Assembly: GCA_945862065.1 (NCBI GenBank)
Contig: CAMAWT010000013.1
Coordinates: 1 to 64,000 of the forward strand
From: Flavobacterium psychrophilum
Lineage (GTDB): Bacteria; Bacteroidota; Bacteroidia; Flavobacteriales; Flavobacteriaceae
Reading direction: 5' to 3'
DNA: 64,000 nt
Part shown: one piece after another, positions 37,228-46,299 of the stretch
How positions within the stretch are numbered: the first letter of the stretch is position 1
How the letters are laid out: every line of letters starts with the position of its first letter
Program-made: the position numbers and the translations under genes
The notes under the pieces: generated by a model
Databases searched by the model: none
Told to the model about the DNA's origin: nothing
What the model saw: the letters and a program-made list of their open reading frames with translations, nothing else

Positions 37228-39618
37228 TTACTTTCTTAATTTTCGCAAGTACTTTTTTATTTTGTGAAACCTTGTTACATTATTCTTGTTTTCATCACTG
37301 CTATATCCATAGCCGTATCCATAATTATAGGAATAACGATAGGAGTATCCATACCCATAACCTTTGTGATCACCTACGTTATTTAAAATAATACCGATAT
37401 TTTGAATATTATTCAACTTTTTAAGTTCAGATATATAGGCAAATAATTTTCGGTCTGTATAATTGGCGCGTGCTACATATAGAATAGCATCAGCTAGATG
37501 GGTTATCAAAGTTGTGTCAGTTACCAATAACGTTGGAGCCGTATCCACAATAATATAATCATAGTCCTTTTTCAATTCTTTTAGTAACAATTCAAACCGA
37601 CCATTAGATAATAATTCAGATGGATTTGGCGGAATGGTACCAGAGAAAATAACATCAAACTTTAAATTGTTGGAAATATCTTTGACTTTTATCTCTTCAA
37701 TATTGACATCGGTATCATATAAAAAGTTGGCTACTCCTTTATAAACAGATCTATTCAAGTTTAATTGCTTGTGTAATTGCGGATTTCTTAAATCGGCACC
37801 TACTAAAACTACTTTTTTACTTAACGTAGATAGGGTAATTGCGGTATTGAGTGACACAAATGTTTTACCTTCTCCTTTGATGGTTGATGTTACAAACAAA
37901 ACCGAACCTTCATTGTTTTCTTTGATGGGAACAATAAAATTGATATTCGTTCTCAAAATTCTAAAGGCCTCTGACAAAACAGAACGATCTAAGAAACGCA
38001 CCAATTTGTTTTCAGAAGCTATAAATGGAATTTCGGCAATCACAGGTATGCTTGGAACAAGTGCTACTACATCTGCTTTGGTATGCACTTTTGTATCAAA
38101 CAGATAATAAATAAAAATAATACCAATTGGTACCAATAATCCTATTAAAAAAGCCGCTAAATAAATCATTTGTCGTTTCGGACTTATAGGTGATTTGTTT
38201 ACAATGGCAAAATCTATAATCTTGATAGACGGACTGGTAATTGCTAAATTAATAGATGCCTCTTCGCGTTTTTGAAGCAACAAAACATATAATGTTTCTT
38301 TTATAGTTTGCTGTCTTTCGATAGAACGAATGGCCTTTTCTTTTCCTGGAACCGTACTGTATTTGGCACTTTCTTGCGATTTAATCTGACTTAACTGATT
38401 ACGGTTCAACTGCAATACGTTTTGATATCCTTTAATTGAAGCCTTGATATTTTCTTTGACTTGAATGGCTGCTCTGGTTAATTCAGTCACCATTGGATTG
38501 GAATCGCCGGCAGAAATCAGTGCTTTATCTCTTTTTAAAATCAACTCATTATACGTACCAACCAAACCATTTACCTCAGCGTTATCAATGCCAATATTAG
38601 CGGGTAGCACTTCAAGCTTTTTTGATTTATTGATTTCAGATGTCATTAAATTAGCCAACTCAATTTGAGCATTTGCTTTCACTAACTCTGATTGCGATTC
38701 ATATTTTGTTTGCATAATTGCACCTGCATCACCTTCTAAAAAACTAATTTCATTAGATTGTTTAAAATTGGCTTTTTTTGCTTCTATCGAATCCAATTCA
38801 TTAAATAAATAAGCAAATCGATCATTTACAAAATCAATAGTTTTTTGCGACACTATTTGACGGTCTTTGATACCATCTACATCAAATACATCAATCAATT
38901 CATTTACAATCGCTTTAATTTTATCTGTATTTTGTCCATTTAAAGTTACGCTCAAAATCTCACTTTGCTTTCCAACATAATCGATTGCAAAACTAGATGC
39001 AATACTATTTACCACATCTTCGTGATTTGATAAGGTTACTTGATAGACAAAACCTACTATGCTTTTTAAACTGTTTGCATCTTTTAAAATAATTTTAAAG
39101 GGTACCTCAGCTTTAAAATTGGTTTGTCCAAATTTAAGTTCGGTTTCTGAACCTTTTAATTTATAGCCTTTTTCAGTTATTTCAAAAGTAAATGAAAACG
39201 TTTTGTCTTTGAGCGTTTCAAGATCTTCTGCCCAAACCACTTCAAAGGGTCTATCTGACCATAATTCAGTAGTTTTAAACTTACCTAAACTATTTACCGT
39301 AGTTGTTAAATTCAATTTATCAACCACCTGCGAAACGATTCGGGTTGACTTCATCACTTCCATTTCGTTTTCTAGATTGACTTTTCCTCTTCCAAAAATA
39401 GAAACAGCGTCTGTTGGTAATTTAAAAGCTGCATTAGAGTTATCCAAAATCTTGATTTTGGCTTGTGTTTGATAGACATTGTTTTCATAACGCAGATAAA
39501 CATAAGCAAAAGAAATGGATAGAACTATTCCAAATACAATCCAATACCAAAATGGAACGTATTTTAATATTTCATCTTTAATATTAATGTCTTTGCTATT
39601 ATTTTCAAATTGTTCCAT
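37228..39618 (-). CDS. wzc: Polysaccharide co-polymerase / tyrosine autokinase
   Basis: 796 residues. Two membrane helices (~20-40 and ~495-515) flank a periplasmic Wzz-type coiled-coil domain. The cytoplasmic BY-kinase domain has Walker A TSTIKGEGKT (~580), A' VVLVGADLRNP and Walker B YDYIIVDTAP (~694). The C-terminal tail has ten tyrosines in alternating X-Y order (~residues 752-772). The family autophosphorylates this tail to control chain length and export with Wza. It lies 5 bp after wza, at the promoter-distal end of the locus. Confidence 0.95.
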   Translation of the reverse strand: MEQFENNSKDINIKDEILKYVPFWYWIVFGIVLSISFAYVYLRYENNVYQTQAKIKILDNSNAAFKLPTDAVSIFGRGKVNLENEMEVMKSTRIVSQVVDKLNLTTTVNSLGKFKTTELWSDRPFEVVWAEDLETLKDKTFSFTFEITEKGYKLKGSETELKFGQTNFKAEVPFKIILKDANSLKSIVGFVYQVTLSNHEDVVNSIASSFAIDYVGKQSEILSVTLNGQNTDKIKAIVNELIDVFDVDGIKDRQIVSQKTIDFVNDRFAYLFNELDSIEAKKANFKQSNEISFLEGDAGAIMQTKYESQSELVKANAQIELANLMTSEINKSKKLEVLPANIGIDNAEVNGLVGTYNELILKRDKALISAGDSNPMVTELTRAAIQVKENIKASIKGYQNVLQLNRNQLSQIKSQESAKYSTVPGKEKAIRSIERQQTIKETLYVLLLQKREEASINLAITSPSIKIIDFAIVNKSPISPKRQMIYLAAFLIGLLVPIGIIFIYYLFDTKVHTKADVVALVPSIPVIAEIPFIASENKLVRFLDRSVLSEAFRILRTNINFIVPIKENNEGSVLFVTSTIKGEGKTFVSLNTAITLSTLSKKVVLVGADLRNPQLHKQLNLNRSVYKGVANFLYDTDVNIEEIKVKDISNNLKFDVIFSGTIPPNPSELLSNGRFELLLKELKKDYDYIIVDTAPTLLVTDTTLITHLADAILYVARANYTDRKLFAYISELKKLNNIQNIGIILNNVGDHKGYGYGYSYRYSYNYGYGYGYSSDENKNNVTRFHKIKKYLRKLRK

Positions 39619-39623
39619 GGCGT

Positions 39624-40394
39624 TTATTTAGATAAAATAATAATGGTTAGCATGGTAGAAATTGTGAATGAAACCAACGAAACGAAAGTTCCTAAATTAC
39701 CAACATATCCCGCCGATTTTACTACAGGACCATTTGGAGTAACATAAATAACATCATTTGGTTTGATATAATAATAAGGGGAGTCAAACCATTTTTTGGA
39801 TGTCAAATCAATGTTTACATAGGTTTTTTGATGGTTCTCTTCGCGTATCAACAGGATTTCTTTTCGCTTACCATTGATTGTTAAATCTCCAGCAAATCCT
39901 AAAGCTTGAAGTAATGTAATGTTTTGCTCTGTAAAATTATAGGTCCCAGGATTTCCAACTTCGCCTAATATGGTGAATTTTGCATTCAACAATCGTGCAC
40001 TAACTAACGGATTTGATAAGTGCTTTTGACTTTTCAGTATATCGCTCACTTTATTTTCGACTTCTTGAATGGTTAATTGATCTACTTGTAATTTTCCTAA
40101 AATGGGTAAATTGATCGTTCCGTCAATCGCTACCAAATATCCCTGCATGGTCACGCCTGTAGTATTTCCACCGGCGTTATTCTGTTCCATATTATAAAAA
40201 ACAGATGCTTCCGGACTATCTGAAGTGATTCGTATACTGATAATGTCATTTACTTGTAATTTTGTTGGCGTTAAAACAACAGGGTCTTTGTCAGTCAACT
40301 TCAAATCATTAAAATAAATAATGTCTTTTTTGGTAGAGCATGCACTAACCATAAACAAGACAAGCACGGTGGTTACTAATTGTATTTTTTTCAT
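39624..40394 (-). CDS. wza: Polysaccharide export lipoprotein
   Basis: 256 residues with lipobox VSACS (Cys ~19). Poly_export domain (~50-130: LQVNDIISIRITS ... GYLVAIDGTINLPILGKLQV), a SLBB domain (~140-200: FTILGEVGNPGTYNF) and a C-terminal hydrophobic helix (FVSLVSFTISTMLTIIILSK) corresponding to the outer-membrane helix of Wza. Forms the export channel with Wzc, encoded 5 bp downstream. Confidence 0.94.
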   Translation of the reverse strand: MKKIQLVTTVLVLFMVSACSTKKDIIYFNDLKLTDKDPVVLTPTKLQVNDIISIRITSDSPEASVFYNMEQNNAGGNTTGVTMQGYLVAIDGTINLPILGKLQVDQLTIQEVENKVSDILKSQKHLSNPLVSARLLNAKFTILGEVGNPGTYNFTEQNITLLQALGFAGDLTINGKRKEILLIREENHQKTYVNIDLTSKKWFDSPYYYIKPNDVIYVTPNGPVVKSAGYVGNLGTFVSLVSFTISTMLTIIILSK

Positions 40395-40443
40395 TTCAAT
40401 TATTATACTTTGATTTAAAGAAATTAATTTTTTTCTAACTAAA

Positions 40444-42336
40444 TTACTGCTGCGGGTTACTAATAAATTCTGGTACTAACTTTTTCAAAACGGAAATAAA
40501 TTCTTGTTTATCTTCCATTTTTTGGCAAAGATACATTTCTTTTAAGAATATTTCTACTTCTGAGAAAGCGTACGTTTGATCTGTTGCAATCATAATTTTA
40601 GGATTGTATGTAGGAACCGTTTTCGACTTATCCGCTAATAATTCTTCATACAATTTTTCGCCTTCACGCAATCCTGTATAAACAATTTCAATGTCTTTAT
40701 GAGGTTCTTTTCCGCTAAGGCGAATCATTTTTTCTGCCAAGTCAACAATTTTGATGGGTTTACCCATGTCAAACAAATAGATTTCTCCACCTCTTCCCAT
40801 AGTTGCTGCTTCAAGTACCAATCTACAAGCCTCTGGAATGGTCATAAAAAATCGATTGATGTCTGGATGTGTTACCGTTATGGGTCCGCCTTCTTTTATC
40901 TGGCGTTCAAACAAATTAACCACCGATCCATTGGATCCTAACACATTTCCAAAACGAGTAACAATTATTTCTGTCTTAAACGAGGGATTCTCTTCTTTCT
41001 GTTGGTAGTAAGTTGATTGCACTAAAATTTCGGCAATTCGTTTGGAGGCACCCATAATATTGGTTGGATTCACTGCTTTGTCTGTAGAAACAAAAACAAA
41101 GCGCTCCACTTGATGTGACAAAGCTATATCCAAAACGTTTTTAGTGCCAAACACATTGATTTTAATGGCTTGATAGAAATTACGTTCTAACATAGGCACG
41201 TGCTTGTAGGCAGCCGCATGAAAAACCAATTGTGGTTTGTGTTTTTCAAATACAATTTGAACTTCATCAACATTTCGAACATCTGCTAATTCAAACACAC
41301 ACTCAATTTGCGGATAAGCTGCTTTAATTTGTATTTCTAATTCGTGCATTGGTGATTCTGCCTGATCAATAATAACCAATTTTTGTGGCTGCAATTGCAC
41401 CAATTGATTTACTATCTCACTTCCAATAGATCCTGCGCCACCTGTAACAACAACCACTTTCCCTTCAAAGTCACTCGCTAGTTTAGGATTGATAATTTCG
41501 ATTTGATTTCGAAATAATAAATCATTCAACGTGTATTTTTTTAAAGGTGAATTTGCTACCTGGGAACCACTTTCCAATCTTGGAAAAAACACTTGTATTT
41601 TATTGGTTAAACAACGTTCAATTAATTCGGCTTCTTCGTCTTCATCAAGAAACTTCTTAAGTAAAACTACATTTTTAATTTTATGAAATCGCAATACGGT
41701 TGAAATAGTACTGAACTTTGAAATAATGGGAATACCTAATAGTTTTTTTCCATGCAATAGCTTATTTTTATCTATAAAAAATAATATTTTGTACGGACTA
41801 TTTGGATCTTGAATAAAAGCTTCTGCCAAAGCTATCGTTGTACTGTTAACACCTATAATAACAGTATTATGGTACGTAATATCGTGGTTCTTGTTTAATA
41901 GTTCAAAAATAATTTTAACAAAAATTCTAAAAAGAAGCAATCCGAAAAAAGTAAATATGGTTGTAATTAATAATGTAATTGTTACAAAAACAAAAGAACC
42001 ATATATAAAATAGTACGTATAATTGATAAAAAGTAACGAAAGGTAGGTGCAAAAAATGGCAATTAAAATTCGATAGGCATCTTTTAGTGTTGAAAATCTT
42101 ATAATACCTGAATAGGTTTTGAATAGTAAGAAATAAAAGAAATAAACAGAAAAAATAATCAATATGCGCTTTTCTAATGAAAAGGTAGGATAAAAGTCAA
42201 TGTGTAATAAAGTATAAAAGTAATAACTAACAAATAAAACGGATAATACAATAGACAAATCGATCACCAGAATAATCCACTTAGGTAGGAATTTGATTTC
42301 GTTAATGTTAAATTTATTTTGTATGAATTGAATCAT
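40444..42336 (-). CDS. UDP-GlcNAc 4,6-dehydratase, CapD/WbpM/PglF family
   Basis: 630 residues: four N-terminal membrane helices, a CoA-binding-like Rossmann domain (~135-270), and a C-terminal SDR domain with NAD motif VVVTGGAGSIGSE (~292). The catalytic segment is STDKAVNPTNIMGASKR: Met replaces the usual Tyr, as in WbpM/FlaA1-type enzymes (SMK triad). It makes UDP-4-keto-6-deoxy-GlcNAc, the precursor for the acetyltransferase half of its neighbour after amination. Downstream of the PGT fusion by 180 bp. Confidence 0.92.
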   Translation of the reverse strand: MIQFIQNKFNINEIKFLPKWIILVIDLSIVLSVLFVSYYFYTLLHIDFYPTFSLEKRILIIFSVYFFYFLLFKTYSGIIRFSTLKDAYRILIAIFCTYLSLLFINYTYYFIYGSFVFVTITLLITTIFTFFGLLLFRIFVKIIFELLNKNHDITYHNTVIIGVNSTTIALAEAFIQDPNSPYKILFFIDKNKLLHGKKLLGIPIISKFSTISTVLRFHKIKNVVLLKKFLDEDEEAELIERCLTNKIQVFFPRLESGSQVANSPLKKYTLNDLLFRNQIEIINPKLASDFEGKVVVVTGGAGSIGSEIVNQLVQLQPQKLVIIDQAESPMHELEIQIKAAYPQIECVFELADVRNVDEVQIVFEKHKPQLVFHAAAYKHVPMLERNFYQAIKINVFGTKNVLDIALSHQVERFVFVSTDKAVNPTNIMGASKRIAEILVQSTYYQQKEENPSFKTEIIVTRFGNVLGSNGSVVNLFERQIKEGGPITVTHPDINRFFMTIPEACRLVLEAATMGRGGEIYLFDMGKPIKIVDLAEKMIRLSGKEPHKDIEIVYTGLREGEKLYEELLADKSKTVPTYNPKIMIATDQTYAFSEVEIFLKEMYLCQKMEDKQEFISVLKKLVPEFISNPQQ

Positions 42337-42516
42337 TTCTTATTTTTTCAATAATTAGGCAAAAATAGGTTTTTTTAATTGAATTTATTGCGTTTTTTTA
42401 GGTTTTTTTGATTGCTTTAGGCAATAGATATTAGTGATTAGTTATTGGTAATTAGTAATTAGTTTTTGAGAATTAAAACCATCGACTGTCAACCAAATAC
42501 CATCAACTAAAAAAAA
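42337..42516. other. AT-rich gap with degenerate ATTAGT repeats
   Basis: 180 bp between the dehydratase and the PGT fusion. Around 42428-42470 lies a run of degenerate copies of TTAGTNATTAGTTATT. No gene or terminator was recognised, so read-through is likely. Confidence 0.5.
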
Positions 42517-43710
42517 CTAAATCAGCTTAGCTGGTATGCCTACTGCGGTGCAATTATCTGGTATATTTGTAGTTACTACTGCACCTGCGCCTATGGTAAC
42601 ATTTTTACCAATGGTTATATTTTGTAAAATCGATGCGCCCATCCCAATATGTGATGACTCGCCCACTTTAACTCCTCCGCCCAAAGTAGCATTAGGTGCT
42701 ACATGTACAAAATCTTCTAACACACAATCGTGTTCTATAATGGCACCTGTATTAACAATACAATGTTTTCCAATAACAGCCGCGGCATTGATGACTGCTG
42801 TGGCAAATACTTGACAGCCCTCGCCTATTTTTGCGTGTTTGGAAACTACAGCGCTTGGATGTATGGTCATAACAAAATTTGATTTTAATTGATTTGAAAT
42901 ATTTTTTCTGTGGATTGGATTTCCAATGGCTATGATAGCATTTACAGAATGGTACTCATTGTTTGGCTCTCTTTGCTCTACTTGATAATGCCCCAAATGA
43001 GGGGGTGGTTTATCATCCAAAACGGAAGATATGACATATTTATTTTCTTCCTCTATACAATCAACAACAACTTTTGCATGACCGCCAGCTCCAATCACAA
43101 ATAACTTATTATTTCCTCTAAATGGCTCAATGGTTGCCACATCTTGTGCATTGATTCCTTCGCTTTTAATGACTTTTCCAATGGTTTTTAAAAATATTTT
43201 TAGATCGGTAAAGAAATTACAATTCGAAACATACCACACATCCAACTCAAATTTTTGATCCCACGAAATGGCATTTCTACCATTTACTTGTGCCCAGCCA
43301 GTGATACCAGGTTTTACTTCGTGACGACGATTTTGAAAGGGAGAGTATAAATGTAAATAATTTGGCAATAAGGGTCGGGGGCCAATAATGCTCATATCGC
43401 CTTTAAGTACGTTGAGTAATTGCGGGATTTCATCCAAAGAGGTTTTTCTTACAAACTTCCCAATAGTAGTCAATCTTATTTCATCAGAAAGCAAATTGCC
43501 ATCCGCATCTTTTTTGTCGTTCATGGTTTTGAACTTTATGATTGTAAAAATTTTACCGTTTTTGCCAGGACGTTTTTGAAAGAAAAAGGGTTTTCCTTGA
43601 TTGGCAAAGCTTAACGCAATGGTTGCCACTATAAATAGCGGACTCAATAGGATTAGTCCTAGTGCGGCGGCGGCAAAATCAAGTAGGGGTTTAAGTAGGT
43701 TTTTGTACAT
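42517..43710 (-). CDS. Fused phosphoglycosyltransferase and sugar N-acetyltransferase (PglB-like)
   Basis: 397 residues from ATG 43710. Residues ~1-200 are a monotopic phosphoglycosyltransferase (Bac_transf): re-entrant hydrophobic helix, FFFQKRPGKNGKIFTIIKFK, the Asp-Glu pair in KTSLDEIPQLLNVLKGDMS, IGPRPLLP and PGITGWAQVNGR. Residues ~205-397 are a PglD/NeuD-type acetyltransferase: FVIGAGGHAKVVVDCI, then a left-handed beta-helix with hexapeptides and the catalytic His in GAIIEHDCVLEDFVHVAP. Neisseria PglB has the same order. The PGT would load the sugar-phosphate on undecaprenyl phosphate; the acetyltransferase would act one step earlier. Confidence 0.92.
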   Translation of the reverse strand: MYKNLLKPLLDFAAAALGLILLSPLFIVATIALSFANQGKPFFFQKRPGKNGKIFTIIKFKTMNDKKDADGNLLSDEIRLTTIGKFVRKTSLDEIPQLLNVLKGDMSIIGPRPLLPNYLHLYSPFQNRRHEVKPGITGWAQVNGRNAISWDQKFELDVWYVSNCNFFTDLKIFLKTIGKVIKSEGINAQDVATIEPFRGNNKLFVIGAGGHAKVVVDCIEEENKYVISSVLDDKPPPHLGHYQVEQREPNNEYHSVNAIIAIGNPIHRKNISNQLKSNFVMTIHPSAVVSKHAKIGEGCQVFATAVINAAAVIGKHCIVNTGAIIEHDCVLEDFVHVAPNATLGGGVKVGESSHIGMGASILQNITIGKNVTIGAGAVVTTNIPDNCTAVGIPAKLI

Positions 43711-43830
43711 CAAATTTTTAAAAATATTTATTTGGCGAAATTAGCTATTATTACTGAATGTTGTGTTTTTTTGCTGTTTATTTTCTTTACATCTGTATTA
43801 TTCAATCATGAGTTGCTTAACTCTTTTTTT

Positions 43831-44090
43831 AAACACAAATTACACAAATTTGCACGAATTTTTGAATTGTATTGGCTATTTCACAAAGTTTGTAACTAAG
43901 ATTTATGAAGGGTCGCTTCGCTCTTTTTTAAACACGAATTTCACAAATTTGCACAAATTTTTGAATTGTATTGGCTATTCCACAAAGTTTTACACGAAGA
44001 TTTATGGAGGGTCGCTTCGCTCTTTTTTAAACACAAATTTGCACAAATTTTTGAATTGGTTTGGTTGTTTCACAAAGGTGTGGGAAGGGT
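43831..44090. repeat. 99-bp tandem repeat, about 2.6 copies
   Basis: Copies begin at 43831, 43930 and 44029, each starting AAACACRAAT, with CACAAATTTGCAC, TTTTTGAATTG, GGTCGCTTCGCTC inside. Related but rearranged segments recur at 47140-47420, so the unit belongs to a dispersed family. Confidence 0.85.
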
Positions 44091-44348
44091 GACGAAGTTT
44101 TTGAGTTTTTTTGCTGTTTGTTTTGCTGTGTGTTTTGCTGTGCGTTATACTTTATGATAAAAATGCAGATTAGATGGATTAAAACAATTAAACACGTTTT
44201 GGTTTGCTTAAAGCATTTGTGAATAAAGAGGAGAAATTGATAATTATCAACTGTTACTTATCAATTATTAATTATTAATTAGAATTGGATTTATAGACAG
44301 TAACTTTGAGTTATTATAGTTACCTACAAAAAAGGTAAGCTAAACTAA

Positions 44349-44403
44349 CCCCTAATTATCCCCTAAGTATCCCCTAAGTATCTCCCAAGTATCTCCCAAG
44401 TGT
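44349..44403. repeat. Five tandem 11-bp repeats
   Basis: CCCCTAATTAT, CCCCTAAGTAT (twice), CTCCCAAGTAT, CTCCCAAGTGT in direct succession. A period close to one helical turn places each copy on the same DNA face. It ends 25 bp after the small HTH-like gene's stop. Confidence 0.85.
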
Positions 44404-44428
44404 TTCTTTAACATCACAGTTGTGTTTT

Positions 44429-44623
44429 TTAGATTCCTTTGAAGTATTCTTCTTCATTTATGCCCATGTATTCACAAAAATGCGATACCATAATTAATTG
44501 TTTTTCACGTAACCCTAATGTTTCACGTATTTCTTTCATCAATCGATAAGATGCTCTTTCTTTATATCCTGTAAAACTCATTACTTCGTTAACGCGTACG
44601 ATTCTTGATTTTGAATTACTCAT
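44429..44623 (-). CDS. Small HTH-like protein, unknown
   Basis: 64 residues, predominantly helical and basic, with the pattern VNEVMSFTGYKERASYRLMK then EIRETLGLREKQLIMVSHFC and an acidic tail. It looks like a small winged-helix or excisionase-like DNA-binding protein, but I do not recognise a named family. It precedes the PGT fusion by about 700 bp in the same direction. Start ATG 44623 is clear. Confidence 0.55.
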   Translation of the reverse strand: MSNSKSRIVRVNEVMSFTGYKERASYRLMKEIRETLGLREKQLIMVSHFCEYMGINEEEYFKGI

Positions 44624-44717
44624 GATTTATAAAATTAAAAATTATTTTTCAAAATTATAAATGGCTCTATCTAGAATGCACAGAGAAATACGGAGTTTAC
44701 TCGGAGAAATCTGGAGT

Positions 44718-45857
44718 TTACTCGATAATTTGCGAGTTACTGTAAATCAGATGTTTAACAAGTTGATAAATAAAATCTCTTTCTTCATTATAGGCTTTAT
44801 TTTTAGTATCCGTGGCTCTATTCAAGTCTATTTCATAATCTTGCTCATTGAACCACATTCTGAAGGGTGTATCTTTTACAACAATAAGCGGCGGTAGCTC
44901 TGATTCTGACATGGTTCGGAAGAAAAAACTGATGGTTTGGAAAGAATGCAATCCTTTTGCTAGATAATCAAACACTAAAAATGCTTTAAAATCTTTAAAA
45001 ATATGTTTTGGATAGGATTTTTCAGTAAGTTGTGGAAGAGTGAACTTAAATTCGAATGGTTTTTCTACTCTTTTTGGGGTGATGGCCTCTGCAATAGTTG
45101 TAATGATACTTTCAAAAGGTTCAAATGGGTGTTTAATTTTCCAAAGTTGCTGCATTTCTTTTAGTTGTTTTTTTAGATAGTGTTGCACTCTTTGCTGGTA
45201 AAAGTGGTTTTGCTCGGTAGTTAACGATGGTTTTGGATGTAGCAATTGGGTGAAAACTATGTGCTCTTGGTAGGCGTCCGCTATACAACTAACTGATGTG
45301 GGCCATTCAAAATGTTCTATCAAATGGAGTCCACATTGCAGATACACCGCATCCAAAAATTCATTCAAATGTTGATTTATTCCATTTAATTCAGGAAAAT
45401 CAGGCATTCTATCCAGAGCTATTCTTTCGCTCCAGCTTCTCTCATTTCGCGTTCCTTTGTTATTCATCCAAATGTCTAATTGCTCAAAAACCAGCAAATG
45501 TTCTTCCAAAAATTGAAAATAGACTATTTTCTTTTCTTGATTGCTTTTTTTAAAAATTGTTTTTTCGTGTAAACAAAACAGCATTACCTGTGAACCAAAT
45601 GTATCATTTGACTTTTTTACATTTTTTACAAGTAGTTCGCCTTTTTGCCAAGAATCAAACAAGTAGTGTGCCTTGCTTGCAAATGTTTGATTGTATTTGT
45701 TTTTGATTAAATAACCCCCAAATTGTATAAAATTGATATAACTGGCAACAAATAAATCCTTGCAATTTGTGCCTGTTGCATCTATTTGTTCTAATCTTTG
45801 GATGGCATTGTAGTCTGTTGTAGTATTGTAGCTATCGACAAAAAGGTATTTGTTCAT
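44718..45857 (-). CDS. Protein of unknown function, 379 residues
   Basis: Helical, soluble, without signal peptide or membrane segment: starts MNKYLFVDSYNTTTDYNAIQ, has Trp/His-rich stretches (QLWKIKHPFEPFE) and a C-terminal WFNEQDYEIDLNRATD. I recognise no catalytic motif or family. It ends 95 bp before the small HTH-like gene, which could be in the same transcript. Full-length frame with ATG 45857. Base use resembles its neighbours. Confidence 0.6.
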   Translation of the reverse strand: MNKYLFVDSYNTTTDYNAIQRLEQIDATGTNCKDLFVASYINFIQFGGYLIKNKYNQTFASKAHYLFDSWQKGELLVKNVKKSNDTFGSQVMLFCLHEKTIFKKSNQEKKIVYFQFLEEHLLVFEQLDIWMNNKGTRNERSWSERIALDRMPDFPELNGINQHLNEFLDAVYLQCGLHLIEHFEWPTSVSCIADAYQEHIVFTQLLHPKPSLTTEQNHFYQQRVQHYLKKQLKEMQQLWKIKHPFEPFESIITTIAEAITPKRVEKPFEFKFTLPQLTEKSYPKHIFKDFKAFLVFDYLAKGLHSFQTISFFFRTMSESELPPLIVVKDTPFRMWFNEQDYEIDLNRATDTKNKAYNEERDFIYQLVKHLIYSNSQIIE

Positions 45858-46299
45858 ATCGTTTGTTATTAGTTGGCATTGATGATGCTAAGTTAGGATT
45901 TTTTTTAAATACAAAAGACGATTTAAATGGTGAATTGATAATGGATAATGGTGAATTGATAAATGGTGAATGGCGAATTGATTATGGTTTATGAATAATG
46001 GTTAATTGATAATTGATTATGGTTAATTGATTATGGTTAATGAATATTAAATCCAACAACTAAAAACTCATCCAACTAACTGTCTTTTTCTTCCTTTCTC
46101 TGCTTTTTTTTGCATTGTTTGGTTTCGAGTGGCACGTATTGACATTGGTCCTTTTTAATCAAAATATCTTTGCTGTATTAAGTGTCACAAGCGTAATACA
46201 GACAGTTTATAATAGAAAATATACCGGTTCTTGTTTTCTATTGGCAACTTTAAGATTTCGCTCTGACAAAATATTTATATAAACTTAAATTTACTGCCA
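45858..46299. other. AT-rich gap with degenerate GGTTAATTGAT repeats
   Basis: 442 bp between two divergent genes of unknown function. About 45926-46045 consists of degenerate direct repeats of GAATTGATTATGGT / GGTTAATTGATTATGG. It may contain both promoters; no clear TAnnTTTG box was found. Confidence 0.6.

Larger units (their letters stand above)
43711..44428. other. Repeat-filled gap upstream of the PGT fusion
   Basis: 718 bp without a credible gene. It holds a 99-bp tandem repeat (43831-44090), degenerate TAATTATCAATT repeats (~44238-44280) and an 11-bp tandem repeat (44349-44403). Small frames of 109 and 63 residues inside it are translations of the repeats. Confidence 0.75.

Noticed and set aside
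43763..44157. Plus-strand frames of 109 and 63 residues upstream of the PGT fusion
   Set aside because: Their protein repeats (FLNTN-NLH-FLN) are direct translations of the 99-bp tandem repeat, with no start signal or family.
43831..44403. CRISPR array
   Set aside because: The 99-bp and 11-bp units are directly adjacent without unique spacers, and no cas gene is nearby.
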